DNA from: Pseudomonas caricapapayae
GTDB taxonomy: Bacteria > Pseudomonadota > Gammaproteobacteria > Pseudomonadales > Pseudomonadaceae
Assembly: GCF_001400735.1 (NCBI RefSeq)
Contig: NZ_LJPW01000040.1
Span: 1 to 37,146, forward strand
DNA: 37,146 nucleotides
Reading direction: 5' to 3'
The stretch's first letter is position 1. Every line of letters starts with the position of its first letter. Shown here in pieces: positions 16,882 through 23,504 of the stretch. The notes beneath the pieces were generated by a model. The model was given only the letters and a program-made list of their open reading frames with translations. It searched no databases and had not been told where the DNA came from. A program made the position numbers and the translations under genes.

Positions 16882-17181
16882 TTAATCCAGCAGGTTTTCA
16901 GGAGGCGTGGGGTTGTGTGTGAAGCGCCTCACCCCTGGAGCGGTTTGGGGGGCTGTTTGAGGCTGGGTATTAGCCACAGCAGGTTGCAGTGCTGGAGCTA
17001 CGAGCAGCGCTTTCACGTACCGATTGAATTGCGACTGGCTCATTGAAAGGCTTTCGGATGCAACCAACTGATCGTATATCGCTTTAAAGGTGTACCCGCT
17101 TTCGAGTTTTGCCTGAATAGCCTCCCGGTGCTCTAGAAATGCCGCTTTGCCGTTCCTAGGGGCGCTTCGCCAGTCTTTCAT
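16882..17181 (-). CDS. traK: TraK-like oriT-binding protein
   Basis: A 99-residue basic protein read leftward: AAFLEHREAIQAKLESGYTF, then KAIYDQLVASESLSMSQSQF and NRYVKALL. This is the pattern of TraK-family proteins, in which a helical DNA-binding segment ends in F--YV; RP4 TraK wraps oriT DNA. A Pro/Gln/Ala-rich tail follows. GGAGG lies about seven bases upstream of the ATG at 17181. The gene abuts and points away from the phased repeat array at 17222-17340, which is the obvious candidate for its binding site. It is convergent with the traL/traM pair. Confidence 0.8.
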   Translation of the reverse strand: MKDWRSAPRNGKAAFLEHREAIQAKLESGYTFKAIYDQLVASESLSMSQSQFNRYVKALLVAPALQPAVANTQPQTAPQTAPGVRRFTHNPTPPENLLD

Positions 17182-17215
17182 ACCTACACCTCCACATGAT
17201 TTTGCCTGCAAGCTA

Positions 17216-17340
17216 GCACTTAGTGCGTTTCAGTGCAATTTAGTGATTTTCTGTGCGTATTAATGCGCGGATTTCGGATCTAAGCACCCTATAGTGCGTA
17301 TTTGTGCGCTCTAGTGCGTAGGAGTGCGTTTTTGTGCGTG
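17216..17340. repeat. Two arrays of helically phased 10-bp repeats, probable TraK site in oriT
   Basis: GTGCG-type units recur with an exact 10-base period at 17223, 17233, 17243, 17253 and 17263 (first array; units 2, 3 and 5 degenerate) and at 17294, 17304, 17314, 17324 and 17334 (second array). The unit is roughly AGTGCGTTTT. The arrays are 31 bases apart. GCACTTAGTGC at 17216-17226 is an inverted repeat at the left edge. Sites spaced one helical turn apart suit a protein that wraps or bends DNA, as TraK does at RP4 oriT. Confidence 0.8.
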
Positions 17341-17386
17341 TTCCGACCTGCATACCCTCTTCGATTTGGGAAAACAGGCACGTTAC

Positions 17387-17480
17387 CGATGTATACGGGG
17401 GGATGAAGCGCCCCCCCGAATACATCGCCGTGCCAAAGGGGAAACCCCTTTGAAACCCCGCAGAGCGGTAGCGCTTCGCT
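17387..17480. other. Probable oriT core: stacked inverted repeats before mobC
   Basis: CGATGTAT (17387-17394) pairs with ATACATCG (17420-17427), enclosing a G-run and a C-run that also pair (CGGGGGG with CCCCCCCG). Next is a perfect hairpin CAAAGGGG-aaa-CCCCTTTG (17434-17452). These sit between the TraK-like array and mobC/relaxase, where oriT is expected. Inverted repeats flank nic in many oriT regions. I cannot identify the nic site itself from a known consensus. Confidence 0.6.
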
Positions 17481-17534
17481 TGTCGTTTGTCATCAGTCGA
17501 TAAATCAATTGCGTCATTGATCGTCGGAGGCCCC

Positions 17535-17885
17535 ATGGCTGAGCAGCCCCCCAAGACCCGTGTCCTGACCCTGCGTGTGGGTGAGGATGATCACACCGAG
17601 ATACTCAGGAAGACCAAGGAAGCAGGCATGACGACTTCCGAGTTCCTGCGTGACGTTTTTATCAATGCCAAACTCACCTTCAATGTGAAGGCGGCCAAGC
17701 CACAGGACTATCACCGGTTACTGTTCTTCTATAACAAAACCAGCAACAACATTAACCAGTTAGCCCACCAGGTGAATGCTGCCCACCGCCGTGGTGTCAT
17801 TTCTGAAAAGATGTACACCCTCTGGTTGAACAAGTTGACCGCCATCGAGGCCCTGCTGTTGGCAGGTGTCTCTGATGCTGATTAG
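17535..17885 (+). CDS. mobC: MobC-like relaxosome accessory protein
   Basis: A 116-residue protein with a ribbon-helix-helix-like N-terminus (RVLTLRVGEDDHTEILRKTK, then MTTSEFLRDVF) and a helical C-terminal part containing FFYNKTSNNINQLAHQVNAA, the N-x-N-Q-x-A signature of MobC/TraJ-type accessory proteins. These bind oriT and help the relaxase melt the nick region. GGAGG at 17526-17530 selects the ATG at 17535. The stop overlaps the likely relaxase ATG (17875), so the two are coupled. Confidence 0.88.
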   Translation: MAEQPPKTRVLTLRVGEDDHTEILRKTKEAGMTTSEFLRDVFINAKLTFNVKAAKPQDYHRLLFFYNKTSNNINQLAHQVNAAHRRGVISEKMYTLWLNKLTAIEALLLAGVSDAD

Positions 17886-20800
17886 GCCCAGTGGGTACAA
17901 CACTGGCGCACAGGAATATCTCGAAGAAGGTAACAAGTCAGGACGTGAGTTCACCCGCGATGAACTGGATCATCGCTTGGTTATTTCCGGCGACCTTGAT
18001 TTAACCCGTTCTATTTATGAGAGTATTCCCGATCGCGGCCAGGACCGTTATTTGACGTTCACGCTTAGCTTTCGTGAAGACATTGTTGCCGAATCTACAC
18101 TGAAAGCTGTTACAGCTGAGCTCAAACAGTTTCTCATGTATGCGTATAAAGCGGAAGAATTCAATTTTTACGCTGAGGCGCATTTGCCCAAGATTAAATG
18201 GGTCGATGATAAGAAGACGGGCAAGCCTATTGAGCGCAAACCGCATATTCATGTGATCGTGCCGCGCATTAACTTGCTCAGTGGTAATGAAGCTAACCCT
18301 GTGGGCTTCTATAAGAATCATGAGAAGTATTTTGAGGCTTTCCAGGAATACCTAAACCAGAAGTACAACCTTGCGTCACCCAGAGAGCATGTTCGGGTAG
18401 ACATTGCTGATGCCGCAAGCGTGCTGTCCAGGTACAAGGGCGATGACTTCTACGGTAAGAATCGGGAGTTCAAGCAAACGCTGGTTAAGCAGGTGATTGA
18501 AAAGAACGTGACCACCCGTGTGGCGTTCTACGAGTTGGCGGCTACCTACGGTGAAACGCGCATCCGCAACCAGGGCAGAGACAATGAGTACGTGGCCGTC
18601 AAGTTGCCCGGTGATGCGAAATTTACCAACCTCAAAGAAACCATCTTTCACGATGACTTTATCGTCAGGCGCGACTTGAAAAAGGAGCCGCTTGATAAAG
18701 CGATCATTGCCCAGCGGTTGACTGAATGGCCGCAACGGGCGATGGAAATCAAGTATGTGGAAAAGGCGACACCGGCGTTTCGCAAGCGTTATGTGGCTGC
18801 CAGCCCAGAAGAGCGTCAGCAGTTGCTTGCTGAGCGCGAGCAGAAATTCTACCAAGTCCATGGAGAACACAATGACAACGTACACACCGGGCAACGACAG
18901 AGAGATCATCAGCGAAGTCCTGCTGAAACTACGGGGCGACGCCCTGCCGCACCTGCCGATGGCCTGCAAGACCTGTCCGTCAGCGATGTGGCAGATCACC
19001 GGCAAGCCGGATCGGCCCGAAGCCGTGACGGTGCGTTGCTACTGCCCCGTGATGCACACGTTCACCTGGGACAGTCGCAACCAGGAGGAGATTCTGGATT
19101 GCGACCACCTGTACCAGGAGGAGGACGAGGAAGACGGAACGGGTCCACAGCTGAGCGAGGAAGAGGAGGAAGCGGCCCTGCCGCCGTTTCTCAGGAAGCA
19201 ACGGGAACAGCAACGCCAGCAGGCGCTACAGGCCGACGCCGGACCGGAGCTGGAAAGCCCCGAAACGCCCGAGTACGAACTGGACGCGTAGTCCCGCCGT
19301 ATGCCAAGAACCCGCACCGCGTCGCGACCATCGCTGACATCGAGGAGCGAGGCCGACGCCTTTTTGATCCGCTCAAGAAGCCTTCTGACAACGCGCTGGT
19401 GTTCTACCGATCACCTTCAACACCTTCCAATACTCCGGCGACTGCAACGACTACGTCTGGACGATCTTCTGTCGGGCGTAGGCCCAGGGCTCCAGGCAAG
19501 CCTCGCCCTCCCCGCCAATGGCGGCCTGGCTCTGTCGTCCCGCCCTACGCCAAGAACCCGCATCGGGTCGCGACGGTGGCTGACATCGAGCAGCGCGCCC
19601 GGATGCTGTTCGATCCGCTCAAGCGGCCCGCAGACAAGGCGCTGGTGTTCAAGCGCGCCTCGATCAAGGCCCTGACCGTTAACAGGCAGGCCTCGACGGT
19701 GGCCGCGTATTTCACGCGGGAAGCGCAGCATAACCAGATTCCCCCGGCTCACCGCCGGGCCATACGCCGAATCGATCAGCAGTATTACGCGCTCAGGCGC
19801 GCCGTGTTCTCCGATCAACGCTTAACCCGCCAGGACAAGGTGCAGCTGGTTTCCGTGCTGACCTTCGAACGGCTTAAAGCGCGTGAACAGTTCCACAACC
19901 CGAAACCCAACATCGAGGTAAATCTCATGGGCAGTGCAGCCATACGCAATCTCCTAGACGATGAAAAAGAAGACCCAGGTTTCAGCATCAGCGGCGCGAG
20001 GGGCCCAGGTCCTGAAGGCGTGCGTGACCGTGTGAAGCGGGTCATGGATCGCTTTGCCAGTCAGGTTGACCCCGCCGCCGCCAGTCAGCGCGCGCGTGAC
20101 CTTAGCGCCAAGGACCTTTACACGCGCAAAGCCAAGTTCAGCCAGAACGTGCATTACCTGGACAAGCAGACCGACAAGACCCTGTTTGTGGACACGGGCA
20201 AAACAATCTCTATGCGCCGCACGGGCATCACCGAAGCCGGGGTGTCTGTAGCCCTCCAGCTGGCCAGGGAAAGGTTCGGCAGCACACTGACGATCAACGG
20301 CACTGCCGAATTCAAAAAGCTGGTGATCGAGGCCGTGGCCAAGAATGGCCTGGACGTGCATTTCACCGACAAGGCCATGAATCAAAGCCTGGCGGCTCGC
20401 CGTGCAGAGCTGGACATTGAGCGTGGTGGGCAGAGTATAGGCCCTGCTACCAATCTGCCTCGGCACGTTGACGATGCCACACGGGACGTGCGGGACCAGG
20501 CGGACCGCCTTGCCGTTACGGTGCCCATCGAAGCGCTGTATGGAGAAGGCAAAACCGCCGAGCAGGTTAGCCAGGCGCTGGCCACCCAGCTCGACACTGT
20601 GCCCGAGCCGGAGCGCATTGCATTCGTGGAGAAGGTGGCGATCACCCTGGGCATTCCAGAGCGTGGCGAGCCCAAAGGCGACCAGGCGTTTGCGCAATGG
20701 CAGGCGCAGCGTGCGCAACCGGCGGCGGATTCCGCAGCAACGGCAACGTCTGAAGCACAGACCCGCGTGGCAACACCTTCAGACGCTGCGCCGGAGCCGG

Positions 20801-21645
20801 TGAATCCGACCGCGTCCACCAGCCCAGCGTCGGCGAGTCCAGAAGCCGCGAAGCCTGCACGGGCCGACGATCCGGACTTGCAGAGCCCCAGCGAGCTGGT
20901 GAGGCTTGAAGCACAATGGCGTCGTGATTTCCCGATGTCCGAAGCGGATGTCAGAGCCTCTGATACGGTCATGGGCTTGCGAGGTGAAGACCATGCCGTC
21001 TGGATCATTGCGACGAATGACAAGACCCCTGAAGCCGCTGCCATGCTGACGGCTTACATGGAAAACGACAGTTACCGCGAAGCGTTCAAAAGCAGCCTTG
21101 AAACCGCTTACAGGCAAGTGGAGAACTGGCCTCAGGCGGTCCAGGACCTGGACCAAATTACGGAGATGGCCGTAAAAATAGTCCAGCAGGTGGAAGCGCG
21201 TTTGTACTCGGCACCTCAAGCAGCATCCGGGCAGGCCACCCCGTCCAGGAACAAGGTCATCGAGGGCGAACTGTTGGACCACGGGCCAGCACCGTATCAG
21301 CACAAGGATGACAAGCAGATGAGCTACTTCGTGACGCTCAAGCCCGAGGGGGGTAAACCCCGCACGGTGTGGGGCGTAGGGTTGGAAGATGCCATGAAGG
21401 ATTCAAATCTGAAACAAGGCGACCAGGTGCGTTTAGAAGACCTGGGCACCCAACCTGTCGTGGTGCAGGTCATCGAAGAGGACGGCACTGTCACGGACAA
21501 AACGGTCAACCGCCGCGAATGGTCAGCGCAGCCGACCGCGCCTGAGCGGGAAGTGGCAGAGACCACGCCCAAGGGACAGGCCGCAGCAGCGGGCACACCG
21601 GAGCTGTCATCGCCGGATGAAGAAGACGGCATGAACATGGACTGA
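17875..21645 (+). CDS. Conjugative relaxase, very large mosaic ORF
   Basis: A 1,256-codon ORF. Residues 1 to about 330 form the relaxase domain: MLIRPSGYNTGAQEYLEEGN (possible catalytic Tyr), then KPHIHVIVPRINLLSGNE carrying the metal-binding His-x-His. Residues about 333-472 are read in a frame that is the shadow of a complete gene in another frame (18872-19291) and are Arg/Gly/Pro-rich, unlike real protein. Two copies of a 40-residue block starting VPPYAKNPHRVAT follow. Around residues 745-850 is an LPD7-like domain (FVDTGKTISMRRTGITEAGV, then FGSTLTINGTAEFKKL), and near the end a beta domain typical of plasmid relaxases (SYFVTLKPEGGKPRTVWGVG). It nicks oriT and leads the strand into the recipient. 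Start chosen at 17875 (AGGTG upstream, overlap with mobC). Whether the whole ORF is translated as one chain is uncertain. Confidence 0.85.
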   Translation: MLIRPSGYNTGAQEYLEEGNKSGREFTRDELDHRLVISGDLDLTRSIYESIPDRGQDRYLTFTLSFREDIVAESTLKAVTAELKQFLMYAYKAEEFNFYAEAHLPKIKWVDDKKTGKPIERKPHIHVIVPRINLLSGNEANPVGFYKNHEKYFEAFQEYLNQKYNLASPREHVRVDIADAASVLSRYKGDDFYGKNREFKQTLVKQVIEKNVTTRVAFYELAATYGETRIRNQGRDNEYVAVKLPGDAKFTNLKETIFHDDFIVRRDLKKEPLDKAIIAQRLTEWPQRAMEIKYVEKATPAFRKRYVAASPEERQQLLAEREQKFYQVHGEHNDNVHTGQRQRDHQRSPAETTGRRPAAPADGLQDLSVSDVADHRQAGSARSRDGALLLPRDAHVHLGQSQPGGDSGLRPPVPGGGRGRRNGSTAERGRGGSGPAAVSQEATGTATPAGATGRRRTGAGKPRNARVRTGRVVPPYAKNPHRVATIADIEERGRRLFDPLKKPSDNALVFYRSPSTPSNTPATATTTSGRSSVGRRPRAPGKPRPPRQWRPGSVVPPYAKNPHRVATVADIEQRARMLFDPLKRPADKALVFKRASIKALTVNRQASTVAAYFTREAQHNQIPPAHRRAIRRIDQQYYALRRAVFSDQRLTRQDKVQLVSVLTFERLKAREQFHNPKPNIEVNLMGSAAIRNLLDDEKEDPGFSISGARGPGPEGVRDRVKRVMDRFASQVDPAAASQRARDLSAKDLYTRKAKFSQNVHYLDKQTDKTLFVDTGKTISMRRTGITEAGVSVALQLARERFGSTLTINGTAEFKKLVIEAVAKNGLDVHFTDKAMNQSLAARRAELDIERGGQSIGPATNLPRHVDDATRDVRDQADRLAVTVPIEALYGEGKTAEQVSQALATQLDTVPEPERIAFVEKVAITLGIPERGEPKGDQAFAQWQAQRAQPAADSAATATSEAQTRVATPSDAAPEPVNPTASTSPASASPEAAKPARADDPDLQSPSELVRLEAQWRRDFPMSEADVRASDTVMGLRGEDHAVWIIATNDKTPEAAAMLTAYMENDSYREAFKSSLETAYRQVENWPQAVQDLDQITEMAVKIVQQVEARLYSAPQAASGQATPSRNKVIEGELLDHGPAPYQHKDDKQMSYFVTLKPEGGKPRTVWGVGLEDAMKDSNLKQGDQVRLEDLGTQPVVVQVIEEDGTVTDKTVNRREWSAQPTAPEREVAETTPKGQAAAAGTPELSSPDEEDGMNMD
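18872..19291 (+). CDS. Cysteine-rich acidic protein nested inside the relaxase ORF
   Basis: A 139-residue ORF in the +1 frame relative to the relaxase. It has its own strong ribosome-binding site (GGAG at 18862-18865, six bases before the ATG). The protein is natural-looking: REIISEVLLKLRGDALPHLP, then MACKTCPSAMWQITG and RCYCPVMHTFTW, giving C-x2-C and C-x-C pairs that could bind zinc, then a very acidic tail (EEDEEDGTGPQLSEEEEEAA). Third codon positions are strongly G/C here, as in other genes of this plasmid, so this frame, not the relaxase frame, is the one under coding selection in this stretch. Role unknown; the location suggests the relaxosome or transfer regulation. Confidence 0.82.
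   Translation: MTTYTPGNDREIISEVLLKLRGDALPHLPMACKTCPSAMWQITGKPDRPEAVTVRCYCPVMHTFTWDSRNQEEILDCDHLYQEEDEEDGTGPQLSEEEEEAALPPFLRKQREQQRQQALQADAGPELESPETPEYELDA
19291..19410 (+). repeat. 120-bp duplicated relaxase segment, copy 1
   Basis: Encodes a 40-residue block beginning VPPYAKNPHRVATIADIEER. It matches the block at 19537-19656 at 32 of 40 residues in the same frame. Copy 1 begins exactly at the stop codon of the nested gene. It ends before a stretch whose best coding frame is different. Confidence 0.85.
19410..19481 (+). pseudogene. Possible 3' remnant of another gene in a third frame
   Basis: Between the two 120-bp copies, the frame starting at 19410 reads 23 codons with strong G/C in the third position (FNTFQYSGDCNDYVWTIFCR) and ends in TAG at 19479-19481. 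The relaxase frame over the same bases is Ser/Thr/Pro/Arg-rich. This looks like the tail of a gene trapped by recombination. It is short, so chance cannot be excluded. Confidence 0.35.
19537..19656 (+). repeat. 120-bp duplicated relaxase segment, copy 2
   Basis: Second copy of the block at 19291-19410, encoding VPPYAKNPHRVATVADIEQR onward. It runs directly into well-conserved-looking relaxase C-terminal sequence, so this is probably the original copy and copy 1 the added one. Confidence 0.85.
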
Positions 21646-21654
21646 GCGTGCTGG

Positions 21655-21686
21655 AAAACCACCTCCTTGCCTGGAGGTGGTTTTTT
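21655..21686 (+). terminator. Intrinsic terminator after the relaxase gene
   Basis: AAAACCACCTCC (21655-21666), a six-base loop, then GGAGGTGGTTTT and further T residues. The 12-base stem with a T-run is a textbook intrinsic terminator and ends the mobC-relaxase transcript. Confidence 0.93.
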
Positions 21687-21775
21687 AGGACTGCATTCGC
21701 TTGCGCAGGGTGTTCATGTCCACGCATTCATGGGATATTTAACTAAATTAGGTAAACTTTTGATTGAGGTTCGCG

Positions 21776-22021
21776 GTGGCTGAAAAACACAAATTGGTAC
21801 CTGGTGAAGTGGACCCTGATCACTTTACCGCGTTGCTTCGCCTAACCGGAATCCGCAGTGAAGCAATCGTCGCTGCACTACGCGGTCACCTTATCGAGGG
21901 CCGCAAGCAGATAGAGCTATGCCGCGAATTTAGCATCACCCCATCACTGCTCTCCAGAAAGGTGGCCGATTTTAACAAGGTCAGCAACCTTGCCGAGGAC
22001 GTATCAACTTTTTACCGATAG
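21776..22021 (+). CDS. PapB-family transcription regulator
   Basis: An 81-residue protein: HKLVPGEVDPDHFTALLRLT, GIRSEAIVAALRGHLIEGRK, then a helix-turn-helix-like segment ELCREFSITPSLLSRKVADF. This follows the pattern of PapB/FaeA-type regulators known from fimbrial operons, which bind DNA cooperatively as oligomers. A GTG start at 21776 is preceded by GAGG at 21766-21769, so I prefer it to the upstream TTG. The stop codon lies inside one of two operator-like direct repeats (22014 and 22047), suggesting the gene controls its neighbour or itself. Confidence 0.75.
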   Translation: MAEKHKLVPGEVDPDHFTALLRLTGIRSEAIVAALRGHLIEGRKQIELCREFSITPSLLSRKVADFNKVSNLAEDVSTFYR

Positions 22022-22061
22022 AGGTTAATTATCTCTTGATGAGTTGACCGATAAGGGTTAA
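22014..22061 (+). promoter_or_regulatory. Two operator-like direct repeats, 33 bp apart
   Basis: ACCGATAGAGGTTAA at 22014-22028 and ACCGATAAGGGTTAA at 22047-22061 differ at two positions, with centre spacing of 33 bases, about three helical turns. They lie between the PapB-like gene and the next small gene. They are likely binding sites for the PapB-like protein or another plasmid regulator. Confidence 0.6.
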
Positions 22062-22098
22062 CTTTGCCCTGTCGAATCTAATTCTTGAGGGCAACCTA

Positions 22099-22236
22099 AT
22101 GACATTTCTAGTCATTCTTCACACGGCACAGGGCGATGTTCGCACTCGCTACCCACGCCATAAGCAGGCACAGGCTATCGCGCATTGGCAGGAATATGCG
22201 GCCACTGGCAAGAAAGCCAGCCTGATGATCGACTGA
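22099..22236 (+). CDS. Small conserved-looking protein of 45 residues
   Basis: MTFLVILHTAQGDVRTRYPR, then KQAQAIAHWQEYAATGKKAS and a short end. GAGGG at about 22087-22091 gives a good site. Codon use is normal for the plasmid. It lies downstream of the operator-like repeats and upstream of the GntR-type gene. No family recognised; probably cytoplasmic. Confidence 0.6.
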   Translation: MTFLVILHTAQGDVRTRYPRHKQAQAIAHWQEYAATGKKASLMID

Positions 22237-22367
22237 TCGACCCGCCCAGCTCTTCGGGGCTCTTAAGCGGTTCCTGATACACATCAAAACCCCCTCAATC
22301 ATGTGCAGCGCTGAGCCCAGCGCTACGGCGCAGGGGCCCGTTTGCATCCGTTAAAGAGGTGAAGGAC

Positions 22368-22817
22368 ATGATTAACCACAGAACGCAAAAACTGCACGCT
22401 CAGCAGGTGCTTGAGCACCTGGCCCACGGTCTGGCACAGCCGATAGCGCTGCCCCGCGAGACCATTGAAGAAGCACTGCGCGCAGCCATCATGGACGGAC
22501 GACTTGAACCGGGTGAACGGCTCACGCAGCAAGCCATTGCCGATGCCTTTCAGGTCAGCCGGATGCCGGTGCGCGAAGCCCTGCGTTCGCTGGAGACGCA
22601 GGGTTACATCGCGACGGCGTATCACAAAGGCTATCGGGTCACGAACGGCCAGGAGTTGCCCCGGCACGGTCACCTGCCTGGCTTGCTGAGGTGCGTGGCA
22701 GAACGGCATACGCAGCTGGGCGACCTCGAAGCAAAAGTCGCCTTTGAAAACGAAATCCTGCGCGTCCTGGGCCGACTGCGTCCAACCCCGAGCGGATGCT
22801 CCAGTGAGGCGCTGTAG
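22368..22817 (+). CDS. GntR-family transcription regulator, short form
   Basis: A 149-residue protein with a winged helix-turn-helix of the GntR/FadR type at residues about 25-95: LPRETIEEALRAAIMDGRLE, PGERLTQQAIADAFQVSRMP, VREALRSLETQGYIATAYHK. The effector-binding FCD domain of full-length relatives (about 220 residues) is missing; only about 50 residues follow the DNA-binding domain. GAGGTGA at 22355-22361 selects ATG 22368. A plasmid-specific repressor is likely; target unknown. Confidence 0.85.
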   Translation: MINHRTQKLHAQQVLEHLAHGLAQPIALPRETIEEALRAAIMDGRLEPGERLTQQAIADAFQVSRMPVREALRSLETQGYIATAYHKGYRVTNGQELPRHGHLPGLLRCVAERHTQLGDLEAKVAFENEILRVLGRLRPTPSGCSSEAL

Positions 22818-22874
22818 GTCTGGCAGTTCTGCATCCAGTTATGGGCACTGAAACGCGAACAAGGAATGACAACA

Positions 22875-23102
22875 ATGACAAACCACTTTTGTGAATTCAT
22901 CCGCAACGACGATGGGCGCAACGATGAAGCGTATCAGCTGATCAGCCAGGATCGGCTCGACGGTGTGTCTCGCGACGGATGGGAGGCCAGTGCCGTCTGG
23001 CTTGACGCGGCTGATTTTCAGCGGTTCCGGCGCGGGCTTTACCCACGGCTGCTGAACAAATCGAGCGATGAAAGGCCGGTGGTGTCCAGGAAAGCGTCCT
23101 AG
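22875..23102 (+). CDS. Hypothetical small protein
   Basis: A 75-residue protein (MTNHFCEFIRNDDGRNDEAY, later WEASAVWLDAADFQRFRRGL). AAGGA at 22861-22865 is nine bases from ATG 22875 and directly abuts the alternative ATG 22866, so the later start is preferred. No recognised domain. It follows the GntR-type gene on the same strand and precedes a strong terminator. Confidence 0.6.
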   Translation: MTNHFCEFIRNDDGRNDEAYQLISQDRLDGVSRDGWEASAVWLDAADFQRFRRGLYPRLLNKSSDERPVVSRKAS

Positions 23103-23215
23103 CTCGTTGAAAGCAGCGGATTTTGTAGGGCGAAAAGCGGAGGTCCCATGCTACTATCCGGCACAGTTTTATTTGCAGGAAAGCGACGATGTAGATTCAC
23201 GAATCGCAGAAACCA

Positions 23216-23244
23216 AAAAGCCCCGGTTGGCGCCGGGGCTTTTT
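23216..23244. terminator. Bidirectional intrinsic terminator upstream of repA
   Basis: AAAAAGCCCCGG pairs with CCGGGGCTTTTT around a five-base loop, giving a 12-base stem with T-runs on both strands. It isolates repA control from the regulator genes. A second inverted repeat, TGAACAGG (23254-23261) with CCTGTTCA (23281-23288), follows it. The rest of the 23103-23381 gap shows nothing further I can name. Confidence 0.92.
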
Positions 23245-23381
23245 GGAAAATCCTGAACAGGCCTTTTGAAGAAGGGATCACCTGTTCAACACACATAACG
23301 TGAGCTGATTATGGCGTTCACTGCGGCTTTGTGCAAGCCGTCAAAAGTGAAGCCTTCAGTTCACCGCTGAACGGTGGACTT

Positions 23382-23504
23382 ATGGAAAAGATTCTTCAGC
23401 GGCTGTGCGTCCTCGATGACCGCACCCTGCCCCCCCAGTTGACCCCTTGCGTCACACCCTTTCACCGCGTTGGCCAACTTTTTGGCCAAGGCGGTGAGGC
23501 ATGA
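23382..23504 (+). CDS. repA leader peptide, translationally coupled
   Basis: A 40-residue ORF (MEKILQRLCVLDDRTLPPQL, then TPCVTPFHRVGQLFGQGGEA) whose TGA overlaps the repA ATG (ATGA at 23501-23504). Its 3' third passes through a long hairpin that holds the repA ribosome-binding site. Coupled leader peptides of this kind control Rep translation in several theta plasmids, where an antisense RNA blocks the leader. Short hairpins at 23359-23378 (GTTCA-ccgc-TGAAC, overlapping CACCG-ctgaa-CGGTG) just upstream could be the antisense or pseudoknot element. Confidence 0.75.
   Translation: MEKILQRLCVLDDRTLPPQLTPCVTPFHRVGQLFGQGGEA
23462..23497 (+). promoter_or_regulatory. Hairpin sequestering the repA ribosome-binding site
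   Basis: TCACCGC-g-TTGGCCAA (23462-23477), loop cttt, then TTGGCCAA-g-GCGGTGA (23482-23497): a 7+8 base stem with one G/G mismatch. The right arm contains most of GGTGAGG, the only plausible ribosome-binding site for repA at 23501. Translation of the leader peptide would open it. Confidence 0.85.

Noticed and set aside
17223..17338. Regular short repeats considered as a CRISPR array
   Set aside because: Units are only 10 bases with no spacers and no cas genes; they fit a protein-binding array at oriT.
17223..17338. The same repeats considered as replication iterons
   Set aside because: They lie 6 kb from repA and between transfer genes; RepA of this type does not use long iteron arrays.
17466..17478. 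AGCGGTAGCGCTT, a weak ops-like sequence upstream of mobC
   Set aside because: Only about 10 of 13 positions fit and nothing links the mob operon to the NusG-like protein.
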